NCBI GenBank assembly: GCA_022316685.1
Contig: JAKJHU010000057.1
Coordinates: forward strand, 930,001-994,000
Length of the DNA: 64,000 nucleotides
Direction: 5' to 3'
DNA from: Progne subis subis
Lineage: Eukaryota > Chordata > Aves > Passeriformes > Hirundinidae
Position 1 is the stretch's first letter. The number at the start of each line of letters is the position of its first letter. Positions 1-13,800 of this stretch are shown piece after piece. The notes beneath the pieces were generated by a model that did no database searches, had not been told where the DNA came from, and worked only from the letters and a program-made list of their open reading frames with translations. A program made the translations under genes and the position numbers.

Positions 1-1891
1 AGGCTCTGATTTAAGACCTTCCCCTACTCCATACTTATTTTCAGCCCTGATCCTGAAAGTATATTCATTTCCTTCATGAAGTCTCGTAACTCTAAATGTG
101 GTTTTCTGGACTGCAGAGGCACAAGTCACCCACTTATTGTTTACATTATCTCTCTTCTCTAGAACATAGTTAGTGATTTCTGAACCACCATCATCTTTTG
201 GAGGGCCCCATTTTAAGGTTATGGCATCAGCTGTGACTTCTTCAAATTTCACTGGACCTGTTGGTATGCCAGGTTTGCCAACAACTTTCACAAAAATAGT
301 GCCTTCCTTGCTGCCAGCAACATTCTTCAGAGTTATTGTGTATTTTCCTGCATCAGCTTTCTGGCAGTCATGTACTACAAGGGTGGTGTTAACTGCTGTA
401 GATTCAAATGCAACTCTTCCACTCTCAGTAATTGCCTGGTCTTCATCCTTCTTCCAAGTTACAGTTGGGACAGGCTTGCCTTTCATAGGGATTTTAAGAC
501 GGAAATTGCTACCCTCTTTAGCTGTATAGCACAAATCAGGTAGATCTCTTAAGTCAAGTTCAGGTGCCGCTGTAAAAAATGAAGGAAACCAGTTATTCCA
601 CAATATATAAACTCTGTGGTAAAATTAATATGCTGTTTTAAAGGTGTCTTATTTCTATGTATACAAAGTAATGATAGCATGCATAAAATATAATTTGGGT
701 AAGTAAAGCATTGGATTGATGATCTTGCTCCTCACCAACATCATCTCTTGCTACAATTGTGATCTCTGATGGAGTTCCATATCCAGCATCATTTTGGGCT
801 CTCACTCTAAAAGTGTATTCTTGTCCTTCCTTTAAGTCTCTCATTGAAAAATGGAGGTTCTTTCCCCGCATGACTTCTTGCCATTTATCTTCACCAACCA
901 GAACCTCAACAATATATGCAGAAATACGGCTTCCACCATCACTGATAGGTTTTTTCCATACCAAATTGCATGAGGATTTTGTTACAGTTGAAGCTTTTAG
1001 ATCCACAACCGGCCCAGGTGTTTCTAGAAGGGAGAAAAGCATAGTAAGTTTTCATTCAAGCCAAAAATAAAGATTATTTGAATCAAAAAAAATAGGTGAA
1101 AAGGATTAATTTTTCCTACCAGAAGCTTTGACAGCATCACGAGTTTCACAAGGATCACCAATACCATATTCATTTTCAGCAAAAACTCTGAAGAAGTAAG
1201 ATTTGCCTTCTTCTAAGTTAGTTATCCTGTAGCTCGTCTTCGGACATTCTGTTGTTACTGTGGACCATGACTTTCTTTCTGCATCACGTTTTTCAACAAC
1301 ATAATTTGTGATTGGACTGCCCCCATCTACTAGAGGAGGTTCCCATGTAATGTAGGCAGAATCTTTAGATGCTTCCTTCACAACCAAGTTAATAGGCGGG
1401 CCTGGAGTATCTGGATAAACACAACAACGTATTTGATTTAGTAGCAAAAGTTTAAAAAACAGTTTAGAAGTTAACAAATATATTATAAAGGAGAAAGCCT
1501 TTATAATACATAAAGGCTTATATACATATATATACACACACACACACACACACATACATACATATATATATATATAAAAATCTATATAAAGGCCCAGACT
1601 TACCAAGTACTTTTACAACAATGGTGTATGACTTCTGGCCACAGCTGTTCTCCAGACTGAGGACGTATTTTCCAGCATCATATTTATTTACATTTTCACA
1701 ACGCAGGAAGGTATCAAAATCAGTTGACTTGATGTCTAATCCTTGTCTGTCTCTTAGGTTGGCACCCACTTTAGACCATGAAATCTTAGGAGGTGGTCGT
1801 CCTCTTACTGGCACGTAAAGTCTCATTGTGACTCCAGCACGCAACACAAGGACTTTCCTTAGTTCTGCATCAAGTTCTCCTTCAGGTGGAA
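1..1891 (-). CDS. TTN: TTN C-zone super-repeat 2, first five domains (Ig-Fn3-Fn3-Ig-Fn3, last one cut by the window edge)
   Basis: Exons in sense order: Ig 1604-1891, Fn3 1120-1410, Fn3 736-1023, then a two-domain exon from 569 down past position 1. The last exon encodes an Ig (from [19 protein letters not shown]) fused without an intron to an Fn3 ([14 protein letters not shown]) and is still open at the left edge. The Ig at 1604-1891 begins [14 protein letters not shown], the usual opening of a C-zone repeat. C-zone repeats lie along the thick filament and their first Igs contact myosin-binding protein C (family knowledge). A CA/TA dinucleotide tract lies about 25 nt inside the intron after the Ig exon. 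Confidence 0.93.
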
Positions 1892-4800
1892 CTGTTTAAG
1901 AAAAAAAGCACATGTTATTAAAGCATCATCTTTAAGACAATCACAAAAGTTACTGTGACAAAAAGTTTTTACTGGCATTTCACTAGACTAACCAGGTCCT
2001 CATGCCTGTGATGATGTTAGTAAGTGTCCTGACTCTTGTTTGAAGATAATTTGCAAATATACCTTTTTTTCCCCACTGATTTCACTTTATTTTTTTTTTT
2101 TTCTGCCTTTACACCATTTATGTCAGAAAGGCTCTTAGTTTCTCTAGAATTCAAATGAGTTTCTGAGCCTCATGGTCTCCAGTGCTTTTCTTGAACTGAG
2201 ACAGTTTTGTGAAGCAATGATTTTGTATGTGCAGCAAAATGCATACAAAAGCCAGCATGTGTCTTGAGGAGTGTTATACAATCAAAGAGTATCATACAGC
2301 TGCTTAGAATAGTGATTTTGGTTTCAAATTATTTAGAAGATATGAAGGTGACTGAAAATTTTAAGAAAGATGAGAGATCTGAAAATTCTGATTTTAGGAT
2401 TAGGATTAGAAAAAAAATCTCAAAGATCCAGTAGGAGGCAGAAGGCTATAAAGTATACAAATGAAAAAAGCAGGCACCAAATTCTACTCTATTCCTAACT
2501 GCCTTGTTTTCTTCCAAATTAGCCACTGTTAGCCCACAGTTTTTGAGTAAAAACATGTTTCAAATTAATCTGCACTTGTGTAAAGTGCGTCTTTGAAACT
2601 CATCCCATGAACTGAAACAAAAGTCAACAAGGCAATCTATTTTCAGTGAACATACTTAAAATGTCTTTGGCAGTGTGTTTATCAGGAACATCACTTGGAT
2701 CGCTGTATCCAATCTTATTGACAGCATAAACACGGAACTGGTACTCTGTATCTTCCATCAGCCCTGTTACCACAAACTGTGTAGCCTGTAAATTCTTGGG
2801 TAGATTGCATCTGACCCAGTTGTCTGTGTCAGCTCGTTTTGATTCCACTAAATAACCAATGATAGGGCTTCCTCCATCATATGCTGGTTTGCTCCATGAC
2901 AGGCTTATTGAATTACGAGTAGTATCAACCACTTTTGGGAAAGCAGGTGGGCCAGGAGGATCTGGGAATTAAAACAACATAAAGTTAGCATACTAAATGC
3001 TGCATGGTAATATTTTGAAATAATAATGGAAAATAATGGACACTTTTAGCTTACATTGAGGATCGCGAGCATACACTGCTTTAGATGGTGCGCTAGGCTT
3101 GCCAGGTCCAGCCTTATTCAATGCTATCACCCGGAACTCATATTCTGTTCCTTCTTGGAGTCCAGTGGCTTTCACAGTTCTTTCAATGACAGGCTTTCTG
3201 TTTACTTTTGTCCAGTTAAGAGCCTTCGTTTCACGCTTCTCAAGTATATACCCAGTTATTGGGGATCCACCATCACTAGCTGGTGGCTTCCAGCTAACAG
3301 TCATAAAGTCCTTTGTTACATTGCTAATTACTGGTGGATCACAAGGTCCGGGTACATCTGTGGAGATTTATTTGAAAATTACGTTCACATTCAGAAGCAC
3401 AGACAAAAACCCAGTGACTAATGAAGCTATTCCATAAAGCACTTACCATATGGGTTCTTAGCAACTGCTGGTTCAGTTAAGATGGGGTCTCCAACACCAT
3501 ATTTGTTTTCAGCACAAATGCGGAACTGATACTCATGTCCTTCTATTAGTTTCTCCACTGTGCAGCTTGTAATGGGTACATTGGCACTGACTTGGGCCCA
3601 GTTAGGTCTGCTTGTTTCACGCTTGTCTACAATGTAGTTAGTAATTTCTGAACCTCCATCTTCCAGAGGAGGCTCCCATGAAAGCATTGCACGATCTGCA
3701 TACATGTGTTTGATTTTGACAGAGGCTGGTGGGCCAGGCTTATCTAGAACAATTAACATCACATTATTATAGTTCTATCTTTTGCTTATAATTTAATTAT
3801 AAATGTATTTATTAATAGATGGTCTTTAGCTTACCAAGTACTTTAAGCCTAATGGTTGCTGACTTTGATCCACTTGCATTTTCAGCAGTAATAGTGTAGT
3901 CTCCTGTTTGCTTCCTGTTAACACTGAACAACTCAACTGTAGCAAGATTTCTCTTTGTGGTGATCTTAACACCTTCAGATGGCTTTAAAACATCTCCTTC
4001 TTTTTTCCAGGTGATTGCTGGCATTGGTTTGCCATACACATTTGCCTCCAGACGCACATTAGTTCCAGCTTTCACTGTAAGCTGTGATTGCATAGACAGA
4101 TCCAACTCTATTCTGGGAGGAACTGAAAGGAAAGAGTCCAAGAGTTAATGAGTCCAGTAGAAGATAAATGTCTCGCTCTCCACATGAGCATTAGTTCCCA
4201 ACATGCACAGACTCTTTTCAGAGCTATCAACCGCTTTTATATATTACTTACCATTTTCTGGATGAATGGTCACGGGATCAGAAGGTTCTGAAGGTTGGCT
4301 AATGTTAACTGCTGTCTTGGCAATTGCTCTAAATTGGTACTGAGCATTTTCTTCCAAACCAGTCACAGTGTACTCTTCTTGGGGTATTTGATATGGAGTT
4401 GTATTGCACCGAACCCACTTATCACCAGGTAATTTGCAAGCTTCGACAAAGTAGCCAATAAGTTTGCTACCACCATCATGCTTTGGTCTTGTCCATACCA
4501 GTGATGCAGTACTCTTAGTGACATCAATAACCTCAGGTTTTCCAGGGGGATCTATTGCAAATAAAAACATATTATAGCACATTTTTCCAAAAAAGAGCTA
4601 ACAGATTAAAAAGTGGCTTTAATATTACTGGATCCTATTTACTGCATACCTAGACAGTGCAATCAGAGTGATGTCATAGTAAATATGAAAGTATAAACAG
4701 AAGGGCAAACTAGAGATCATAATAGGTCGGAGATATATTGAAAATTATCATAAAAACAGTCTGTTCCAAAGTATTGGTATGGGTGGCTTACCAACTGGTG

Positions 4801-7800
4801 CTCTTGCTGTGACAAACTCGGTTGGTTTACTAGGTTTACTTGCTCCAGCTCTGTTCAATGCATAAATTCTGAAAGTATACTCAAGACCTTCGATAAGGCC
4901 CACGCAAGGGTATTCTGTGGAGCGCACAGCTGTGTCGTTAGCTTTCACCCACAGTAAACTGTTCCTTTCTTTGCGCTCTATAAGATAGCCAGTGATTGGA
5001 CTGCCTCCATCGCTATCTGGTTTATCCCAAGCAACAAAAATGCAGTCCTTATTGACCTTGGTAATACGTGCATTCTTTGGTTCACTGGGAACATCTAGAA
5101 AAGAATATGAAGATAGACATCAATTGTATGTTTTATTACTAGAAAGTTTAAATAGAAAAATACTGCTATCAGAAACTGGCATACCAAATGGGTATCTTGC
5201 GATCATCTTGCCAGAAACGAGTGGCTCAGAAATCCCAAAACGATTTTCAGCACGAACACGGAACATATACTCTTCTCCAGGAATCAGTTTTCCAATTCTG
5301 CAGCTTGTCTTTGTGACAGAAGATAAAGCTGTTACCCAGTCTCCTCGGCTTACATCACATTTCTCAACTACATAGTTTGTAATATTGCTGCCACCATCTT
5401 CAAGAGGTATGTGCCAAGAAAGAGTGCAAGCATCGGCATCTATTTCAGAAATATCAAATGGAGGCTGTGGCGGACCTGGTTTATCTGCATGAAAAAAAGT
5501 ATATTAGGAAAAAGGGATGAAACAAAATGGCAACCACTGGAATACAGCAAAACCAGCTTTATATAAAGCTGGAATGAAAGAAAACCAAATGGAACATACC
5601 CATGACTGTCACTCTGATTTTCTGACTATCAGTACCAGAGCTATTTTCTGCAGTCAGAGTGTAAAAATCAGTATCTTTTCTAGTCACATCCTTAATGATA
5701 AGAACAGAAGACTTTTCTGCTTTATGCACAGCAAGGCGACTGGATGTAACTACATCTTGATCTCCTTTTAGCCATTTACAGACTGGCTGAGGCTTCCCAT
5801 ATACGTGAGCTTCAATTCTTAGTTTCTTTCCAGCTTTTATGTGAACATGATCAGGCATCAGAATCTTAGGTGGGACTGGAAAAGAAAAAAAAAATCGAAG
5901 TAAATAAATTCATTGTGACACATTAATTTATTTTTTCTTATTTTTTTCATGTGAAAATTCTCTGCTTCTCTCTTAAGTGCAATCACCTATATGAATAACT
6001 AGAGAATCTTTAATTTATGTTCCACTTATGGACAGCTTTAGTTTCTGCAGGTGGCAATATCCATTCCAATCTTAGTCTTACACTATTGCACAGTTTATAA
6101 GAGAATATTTATGAATTTGGATTGTCTTTACACACATTTATGTAGACAACTGTGCACTATTAATGCACTAAATATAATTCCCCTTTTTATCTGAAACTGG
6201 TGGCTCACTTATTGCTGACCTTCTGCAAGAAAAATTAAAGGGAAGACAACTGAAGTTCTTACTGAGACAAACCTGCTTTCACAGTCAATCTTTCCGTATC
6301 CTTGAATTATTTCTCTCCTACTTCTTCTTTTGCACAAAATCAATTTTTTTTTTTCCCAAAAAGAAACCTGGCAGCATCTTTGGTGTACTTCCTTCCACTG
6401 GCTAGTGTTCATTCTCCTGTTCCTATACCTCTGTTTTTCTCTCCATGTCCAAAATTAAGAAGATTCTAATCATCTTGTCCTTGCCCTATATCTTCCTCTG
6501 CCTCAGGAATCCTGCCACCTTAAATAGGCCAACCTGTCCTCCTTGATTTTTGTTTTATATCCTCAACGAACCTTACAATATAAACCACTTATTTTCTCTT
6601 ACATTAGAACAGCTTCAGTTTCCCATTTATCTCTCAAACTTCTAGTCTGACACTTTCTCTTTCATTTAAACTTCATTGAAGGTATTTATTATTCCTTCCT
6701 AATTCTTGTTTCAACTGAGACCATACCTGAAAATTTATTTATTAATTCTGAATTAGTGGTGAACTCTAATTTTTTTCTGACCTGTCAAAATATTCAGTAC
6801 AGTTAACCATAATCCTCCAGATAACTCCATAAAACAAATGTCTTTCTGTGACTCAAAAATGTGTATATCTTGCTCATTTAATTATTCAAACAATATATTA
6901 GGGAGTATTTAAATTGTTACTTACTGAGTTGTTCTTTAATTTCATATTCTCCTGTAGCTTCTATTGGCAAACTTACTCCCACAGCATTTCTAGCTGCCAC
7001 TCTGAAGTTGTACTTCTTTCCTTCTTTCAGACCAGCTACAACAATGGAGAGATCTTTAACGACTGAATATTCTGTCCAGCGATCTGCTGGTTGATCATGT
7101 TCCTTGTAGCTAACAATGTATCCGTCAATTTTAGAGCCTCCATCACGCAGTGGTGGCAGCCAGCCTAGAGTAGCACTATTCTTTGTAATTTCAGTAACTT
7201 CAAGTTTTCTTGGTGGATCAGGTTCACCTTTCAGAGGAAAAAAGAAATGCATTAAATATGGACTTACCAAAATTTTCATACTCTTGAATATTGAATGCTA
7301 TCCATGCAAATTCAACAAGGACAATATAGGAAAGAGCAAAACTTGTAATAATTTCAAAGGTACTATATTCATTGATCATATTATTTGAAAGAAACTGACA
7401 CAGAAATACTTATGTTTACACTTGAGTAGTTAGCGGCATTGTTCAGTTTAGAAGCACTAACTCAAAAATACATAAATCTGACTAAAATTGGAGAGAAACA
7501 AACAGAAAATGTCCATGGAGGCAAACATAAAATATACATAGAAGCATACTCACTTAGAGGATCTGTTGCTAGAACAGGTTTTGGTATGTCACTTGGAACA
7601 CCTGACCCATATTCATTTACTGCTGTTACTCTGAAGTAATATTCATTTCCAGGCACAAGGTTTGCTATTTGGAAACTAGTTTTCTTTAGTTCTGCCGTGA
7701 CAGTTGCCCAGGTCTTCCTGTCAGCCTCCCGTTTCTGCAGGATATAATGAGTCACTGGGCTACCCCCATCATTCTCTGGAGGTCCCCATGAAAGATGGCA

Positions 7801-10800
7801 GGACATCTTGGTGACATCTGAAACCTTGAAGTCTGACACAGGTCCAGGAGTATCTATGAAGAAATTTCAATTTATGTTAATATTTTCTTCTTTAATAAGT
7901 TAAAACTAAAGGGGACTGTTGGGAGTTAAATTTGTTCTTTTTTGTCTTAAAGAATTTTTCCCCATAAGTTACTAGGAAACAAAGTGCTGATACTTAGAGG
8001 GTACTTGACTAACATAAAAAGATGTGGCCGGGAGGGAGACAATCACATGAAGTTTGGGGGAGGGAAAAGGACAGGGCTGGGGGGAGCTGAGTTTCTTTTT
8101 TCCTGCTCTCAGCATCAGAGAGGCTACAGTCAGGCTGCTGCTTGCTGCATGAGGAGTCCACTGTTAATGGAGGGTCCGGTCCTGGGAATTCTACCACCAT
8201 CCATCATCTGCTGGAGTGCCCAGGAATTCAGAGCCTCCTTCACCTCCCTGCTGGTGCTGGGCCAGCCCTGCCCAGCTGTCGTGGCTTCTTCAGCACTGCT
8301 CACTTTGCCAGGACACTCCCCTTGCCTGCCAGCACATTCCCCGTTTGCCTGCTGGGGACCCCCGCCATACCATCCACCAGTCCGGGAGTTTCCACCGTTC
8401 CAGCTTGGTGCTCTCGGGGTCCCAAGGGATCAGACTGCACCAGGCTTTGTGAAACAAAGCCCCTTGAGGTTCCTGGTTCTGTTTATTATTAATACTGTAG
8501 TTGTTGTTGTTTGTTTGCCTTGTTATACTTACTAGTAAAGAACTAGTTATTCCTTTCCCTATAGCTCTGCCTGAAAAGCCTCTTTAATCTTCTAAATTAT
8601 AATAACTTGGAGGGAAGGGATTGGAATTCCCCATTCCTAGAGAGGCCCCACCCCTCCCTAGCAGATACCTGTCTTTCATACCAAGACAGGGACCAAGAGC
8701 CTTCTACATGGAGGGATTTAATGCTAGATGATAGGAGTGATGCTCAAAAACTGCTGCACCTGGGGATCATAAATATTCCTGCAAGGACCATTCAAAATAG
8801 TTATAAAATTGTCTTGAGGTACTTCTCTCATTACTTACCCAGAACTCTGACGTTCACAAATACAGCCTTTTCTCCAGCTGCATTAACAAGTGTCAATGAA
8901 TATTTGCCTGAGTCATCACGTGTTGAATCAGGAATGACACAGAAGGCCATAGTGTCAACCAGATCAACTTGTCCTTTTCTGATAACGTTATCAATACCCA
9001 TTCTCCTCCAGGTGACTTTTGGTGCAGGGCGACCCCTAACAATGGCAAAAAGTCTAATAGGGCATCCTGCTCTGACTGTGACTAACTTTCTCATGCTTGC
9101 ATCCAGCTCAATCTCAGGAGGTTCTGAAAGACAAAGAAATGAAATGCAAGGTTTTGCATATGAAATAAAATAAGCTTAAAGCAAATAAATTGTTGTATGT
9201 AAACACCCCAAAAGAGAATGGGAAAACTCACCAAGAATTTCTTTGGGAGACACAGCTTCTTTCAATTCTGCTGGTCGGCCAAGGCCAACCTGGTTTTGGG
9301 CAGAAACCCTGAACTCATATAATTGCTTCTCATCCAGGCTGGTAGCTGTGAATTCTGTATGAATAACTTGAGCAGCAACGTTACATCGTTTCCACCCTGC
9401 TTCAGGATCAGCACCCTCAACTTTTGGTCTCATTTCCACAACATATCCAATAATTGGAGCACCACCATCGTACACTGGTTTTCCCCAGCCAAGGGTTAAG
9501 GAAGTCTTTGTGCTATCAACCACTCTCAAGTTTGTGGGAGGACCAGGTGGTTCTGCAAGACAGTAAAAATTACAGATTAGATCACAGATGTACAGTTCAG
9601 CAATCTGTTAATATTGAAATAATACTGAAAAATTCAGTGGTATTTTACCTATCGGGTCTTTGGCTATTACAGGTCTTGATGGCAAGCTTGGTTCTCCAAG
9701 TCCGACTTCATTTTCAGCACTGACTCGGAACTGGTATTCATGACCAGGGAAGAGATTAGTAACCTTCTTGCGTCTCTCTGGGATTGGAGTTTTAGTAACA
9801 GGAACCCATCTTAGTGACCGTTTCTCTTTTTTCTCTAAAATGTATCCTGTAATTGATTTGCCACCATCATACTCTGGTGGATTCCAAACTACAGTCATCT
9901 CTTCTTTGCTGACTTTCGTGACATCTGGAGGGTCGGGGCGTCCAGGTCTATCATATTTCGTTTTTGCAATAATTGGATGTGTTTCTGTTGGTGGACCAGT
10001 GCCCATTTTATTCTCTGCACGCACTCTGAATATATATTCATTACCTTCAATGAGACGTGTCACTTTGGCATAGTTTGTTAGGACAGAGGAAGAGTATGTA
10101 GACCAAACCATACGCTTGCTCTCACATTTTTCCAGGATGTAGTTCTGTATTTCACAACCACCATCATCTTCTGGAGGATCCCAAGTAACAGTACACCTAT
10201 CACTTGAAATGTCAGTGACTTTCAAGTTTCGTACGGGACCTGGTTTATCCAAGACAATAACAGTAGCATATGCTACAAAGCTACCAGCTGTATTAGTTGC
10301 TGTAATCACATATTTCCCACCATCAGTACGCCTTGCTTTTGTGAGAACAAACTTAGATGTGTCAGGAGTGTTTTCAATACTGACTCTTGGAGATCTGGTG
10401 AGATCTGTGGCATCTTTGTCTTTTGCCCATACAACTTCAGGTTGTGGTTTTCCTCTGACTCCAGCCTCAATTCTAATTGTGTCACCTGCTTTCACGGTTA
10501 GAACCCCACTTAACTTCAAATCTAGCACTGGTTTCTGGAGATCTTCCTTCACAACAACTTCAGCTGTTTTTACCCAGTTACTTTCACCAGCCTCATTCTT
10601 AGTTTGAACTCGGAACTGGTAAATTTTATTTTCCACACATTTATCTACCATGTAGTGTGTTTCCTTAATGCTGCCTTTGTGAACTCTTTCCCATTCATCT
10701 GAATCCTTCAGTTTTCTCTCAACATGATAACTTAAATTGGGACTTCCACCATCATAATCTGGTCTTCTCCATTTCAGATATACAAATGTCTTTCCTTTTT

Positions 10801-13800
10801 CTGCAATGTGAAGATTTTCTGGCTCTCCAGGCTTGTCAATAGGATTGATAGCAAGGATAGGAGTCTTGGTCTCAATGCAAGGACCTGGACCTATTTTGTT
10901 CTCTGCACAAACTCTGAAGAAATATTCACGGTTCTCTACAAGATTTGCCTTTACTAATCGTTTAGTAACATCAGAGGAGACAATTGACCATCCCCTCTGA
11001 TTTGGTTGACGGTATTCTACTATGTAATTTGTAATTTCAGAGCCACCATTATCCACTGGACTCTCCCAAGAGATCATACAAGAGTCTTTTGTGACATAGC
11101 TTATTTTCAGGTTCTGACATGGTCCAGGTCTGTCAAGTACATTAACAATAGCAAAAGCTTGAGCGTGTCCACAGCTGTTCTTTGCTGCTATTATATACTT
11201 GCCATGATCAGATCTTTTGGCTTCTTTCACTTGCAGCTCAACATTAGGTAGGTCATGAAGTATTTCAACATGCTTTTCTTGGACTAGCACTTTGCCATCT
11301 TTGGACCATGTTATTTCAGGATCTGGTCTGCCTTTTACCTTACCAGTAATACGTATTGTTTGACCTACTCGGACAGTAATTAAGTCTCGACAGGTCACAT
11401 CTAGGCTTATTTCTGGAGGAGAAAGAATATCTTTTGCAAGTACAGTTTCTGGTAGCTCTCTTGGTTCTCCCTCTCCCACGATGTTGACAGCTTTTATTCG
11501 GAACTTATATTCATTTCCTTCTATTAATCCAGGTACTCTGAAAGCACACTGTCTAATGAGTTCATCCTTATTAATCCTATTCCACTGTGTAGTTCCAGTT
11601 TTCTGGCATTCCACAACGTATCCCAGAATTGGGCTGCCACCATCTTTGAGGGGCTTTGTCCACACAAGATCAGCTGATTCTTTAGTTTTGTCTTTTAATT
11701 TTGGATTTATAGGTGGTCCAGGAGGAGTGATAGGACGTGATGCTTTTATTGGATCAGAGCTTGGAGATGGTTTGCTTAAGCCCACCATGTTTTCTGCAAA
11801 AACTCTGAATTCATAATGTGTTGCCTTCAAAAAGACCAGTAACTCTGTATTTCATATCAAGTATAGGTGCCTTATTGACACGCACCCATTTACCAGATGC
11901 TTCCCGACGCTCAAGTATATAACCAGTTATTGGAGTTCCACCATCAGATTTTGGTAGAGTCCAAGACACTGTTGCAGCATTTTCTGTAATATCATAAACA
12001 GTTGGTTTACCAGGTGGGGATGGTGGATCAAACATGTATTTAGCAACTGTTGGTTCTGAATCCAGGGGTGCACCAATGCCTATCTTATTTTCTGCACGAA
12101 CACGGAAAATATATTCACAGCCTTTCTGCAATCGTGGAACCTTAATTTTTGTGTGACTTGTTCCAGAGCTAACCACTCCCCAGGTTTCTTTCTTTGACTG
12201 GCGCTTCTCAACAATGTAATTTATTATAGGACTCCCACCATCATCTTTAGGAGGACGCCAAGAAATAACCATATATTCTGGTGTAACTTCAAGGATATTA
12301 ATAGGACCAGTTGGTGGGCCTGGAACATCCAAAACTGTAAGGTGCAGAGCCACAGTTTTGCTGCCAGCTGCATTAGATACTGTGAGTAGATATTCTCCCG
12401 TATCTTTTCTTACACAGTCTTTGATAGTAAGCACAGTTGAGTAATTGTCAGTCTCAATCTTATATTTGCCATCTGGTTTAATTTCAGTGTCATCAGTTAC
12501 CCATTTTGCTGTGGGAACTGGCACACCTCTCATAATTGCTGGAAGGCGCACTGTAGTGCCAGCTTTAACGACGAGACCTTCAATTAACTTCACATCTAGA
12601 TCCACAGATGGAGGTACTGAAATTAGAGAAAAATGGAAATTATTTTTCAGAGCAAATGCTTATACAAAAAGAGAAAAAATCTGTGGAAAAAACATGAAAA
12701 ACCAAAAAATTACCTAGTTTTTCTTGACACTCTATTGGTATTGTTGTATCTGGAAGGCTAAGACCAACAATGTTTTGAGCTCTCACACGGAATTTGTATA
12801 TTTTTCCTTTCTGTAGGCCTGTAACAACACAGTCTAGCATAGGGACTGTCTGGAACTTTGTCCATTCATCTGCACCATCTTCCTGATATTCCACCAAATA
12901 CCCAGTTATCTCAGCACCACCATCACGATCTGGTCGATTCCAAACAAGGGAAACTTCAGTCTTGTCAACATCTACATGATGCAAATTCTTTGGTGGCCCT
13001 GGAGGATCTTTTAAAATACAAAACCAAAGTGGTTACTAGGATGGAAAATCTATGGTACCAGTATATCATGTTCATACCAATAGACACAACCTCAAAATTA
13101 CCAAATCCCACATGAAGAAAACAAATCATATAACTGAAAAACACTTACGCAGTGGATCGATAGCTTTGATAGGCTTAAGTGTTTCCACATATGGACCTCT
13201 ACCATACTGATTCTCAGCTGCAACTCGGAAGAGATACTGAGTGCCTTCCATCAGATATTTAGCCATATGACTACGTTTCTTGGAAGATGATGAGATGGCT
13301 ACCCACTGTGCAGAAGCTACATCTTTCCTCTCCACCACATAGTTAGTAATCACAGAGCCGCCATCATCTTCTGGTTCCATCCAAGTGAGATAGCAAGAGT
13401 CACTCCTAACATCACTGATATTCAGATTTCTGGGTGGACCAGGCTTATCTAACATTGAAAAAAAAAAAAAAATTCCATTATTTATTTGGTAACTGAAGCA
13501 TTTCTTAAAAAACTTTGTAAATGTCAAGTAAACTATATTATATTTTATGTAATTTTTTGTCCTTTTTCTATTTTTCATATTTGCATAAAAATACAAATAT
13601 AACTTGGTTTGCAGATATTTTCCAGAAATTCCTTTATTTCTTAATCTCCAATTATAGAGTAAAAAGACATTGTATAGAAAGGACACAAAAAGATTACCTA
13701 AGACCACAACTTTTACTGAAACAGTCTTTGAACCAGCTGGATTTTCAACTGTCAAGGAGTACATTCCACCATCTTCATGGACAGTGTTACGGATTTCAAG

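Noticed and set aside
7984..8535. 183-codon plus-strand open frame
   Set aside because: It lies inside the GC-richer LTR-like block, has low-complexity Pro/Ser/Leu content and no domain. LTRs are not normally coding.
8607..9173. 188-codon plus-strand open frame
   Set aside because: Its second half is the antisense of the Ig exon 8839-9123 and its first half is LTR-like sequence.
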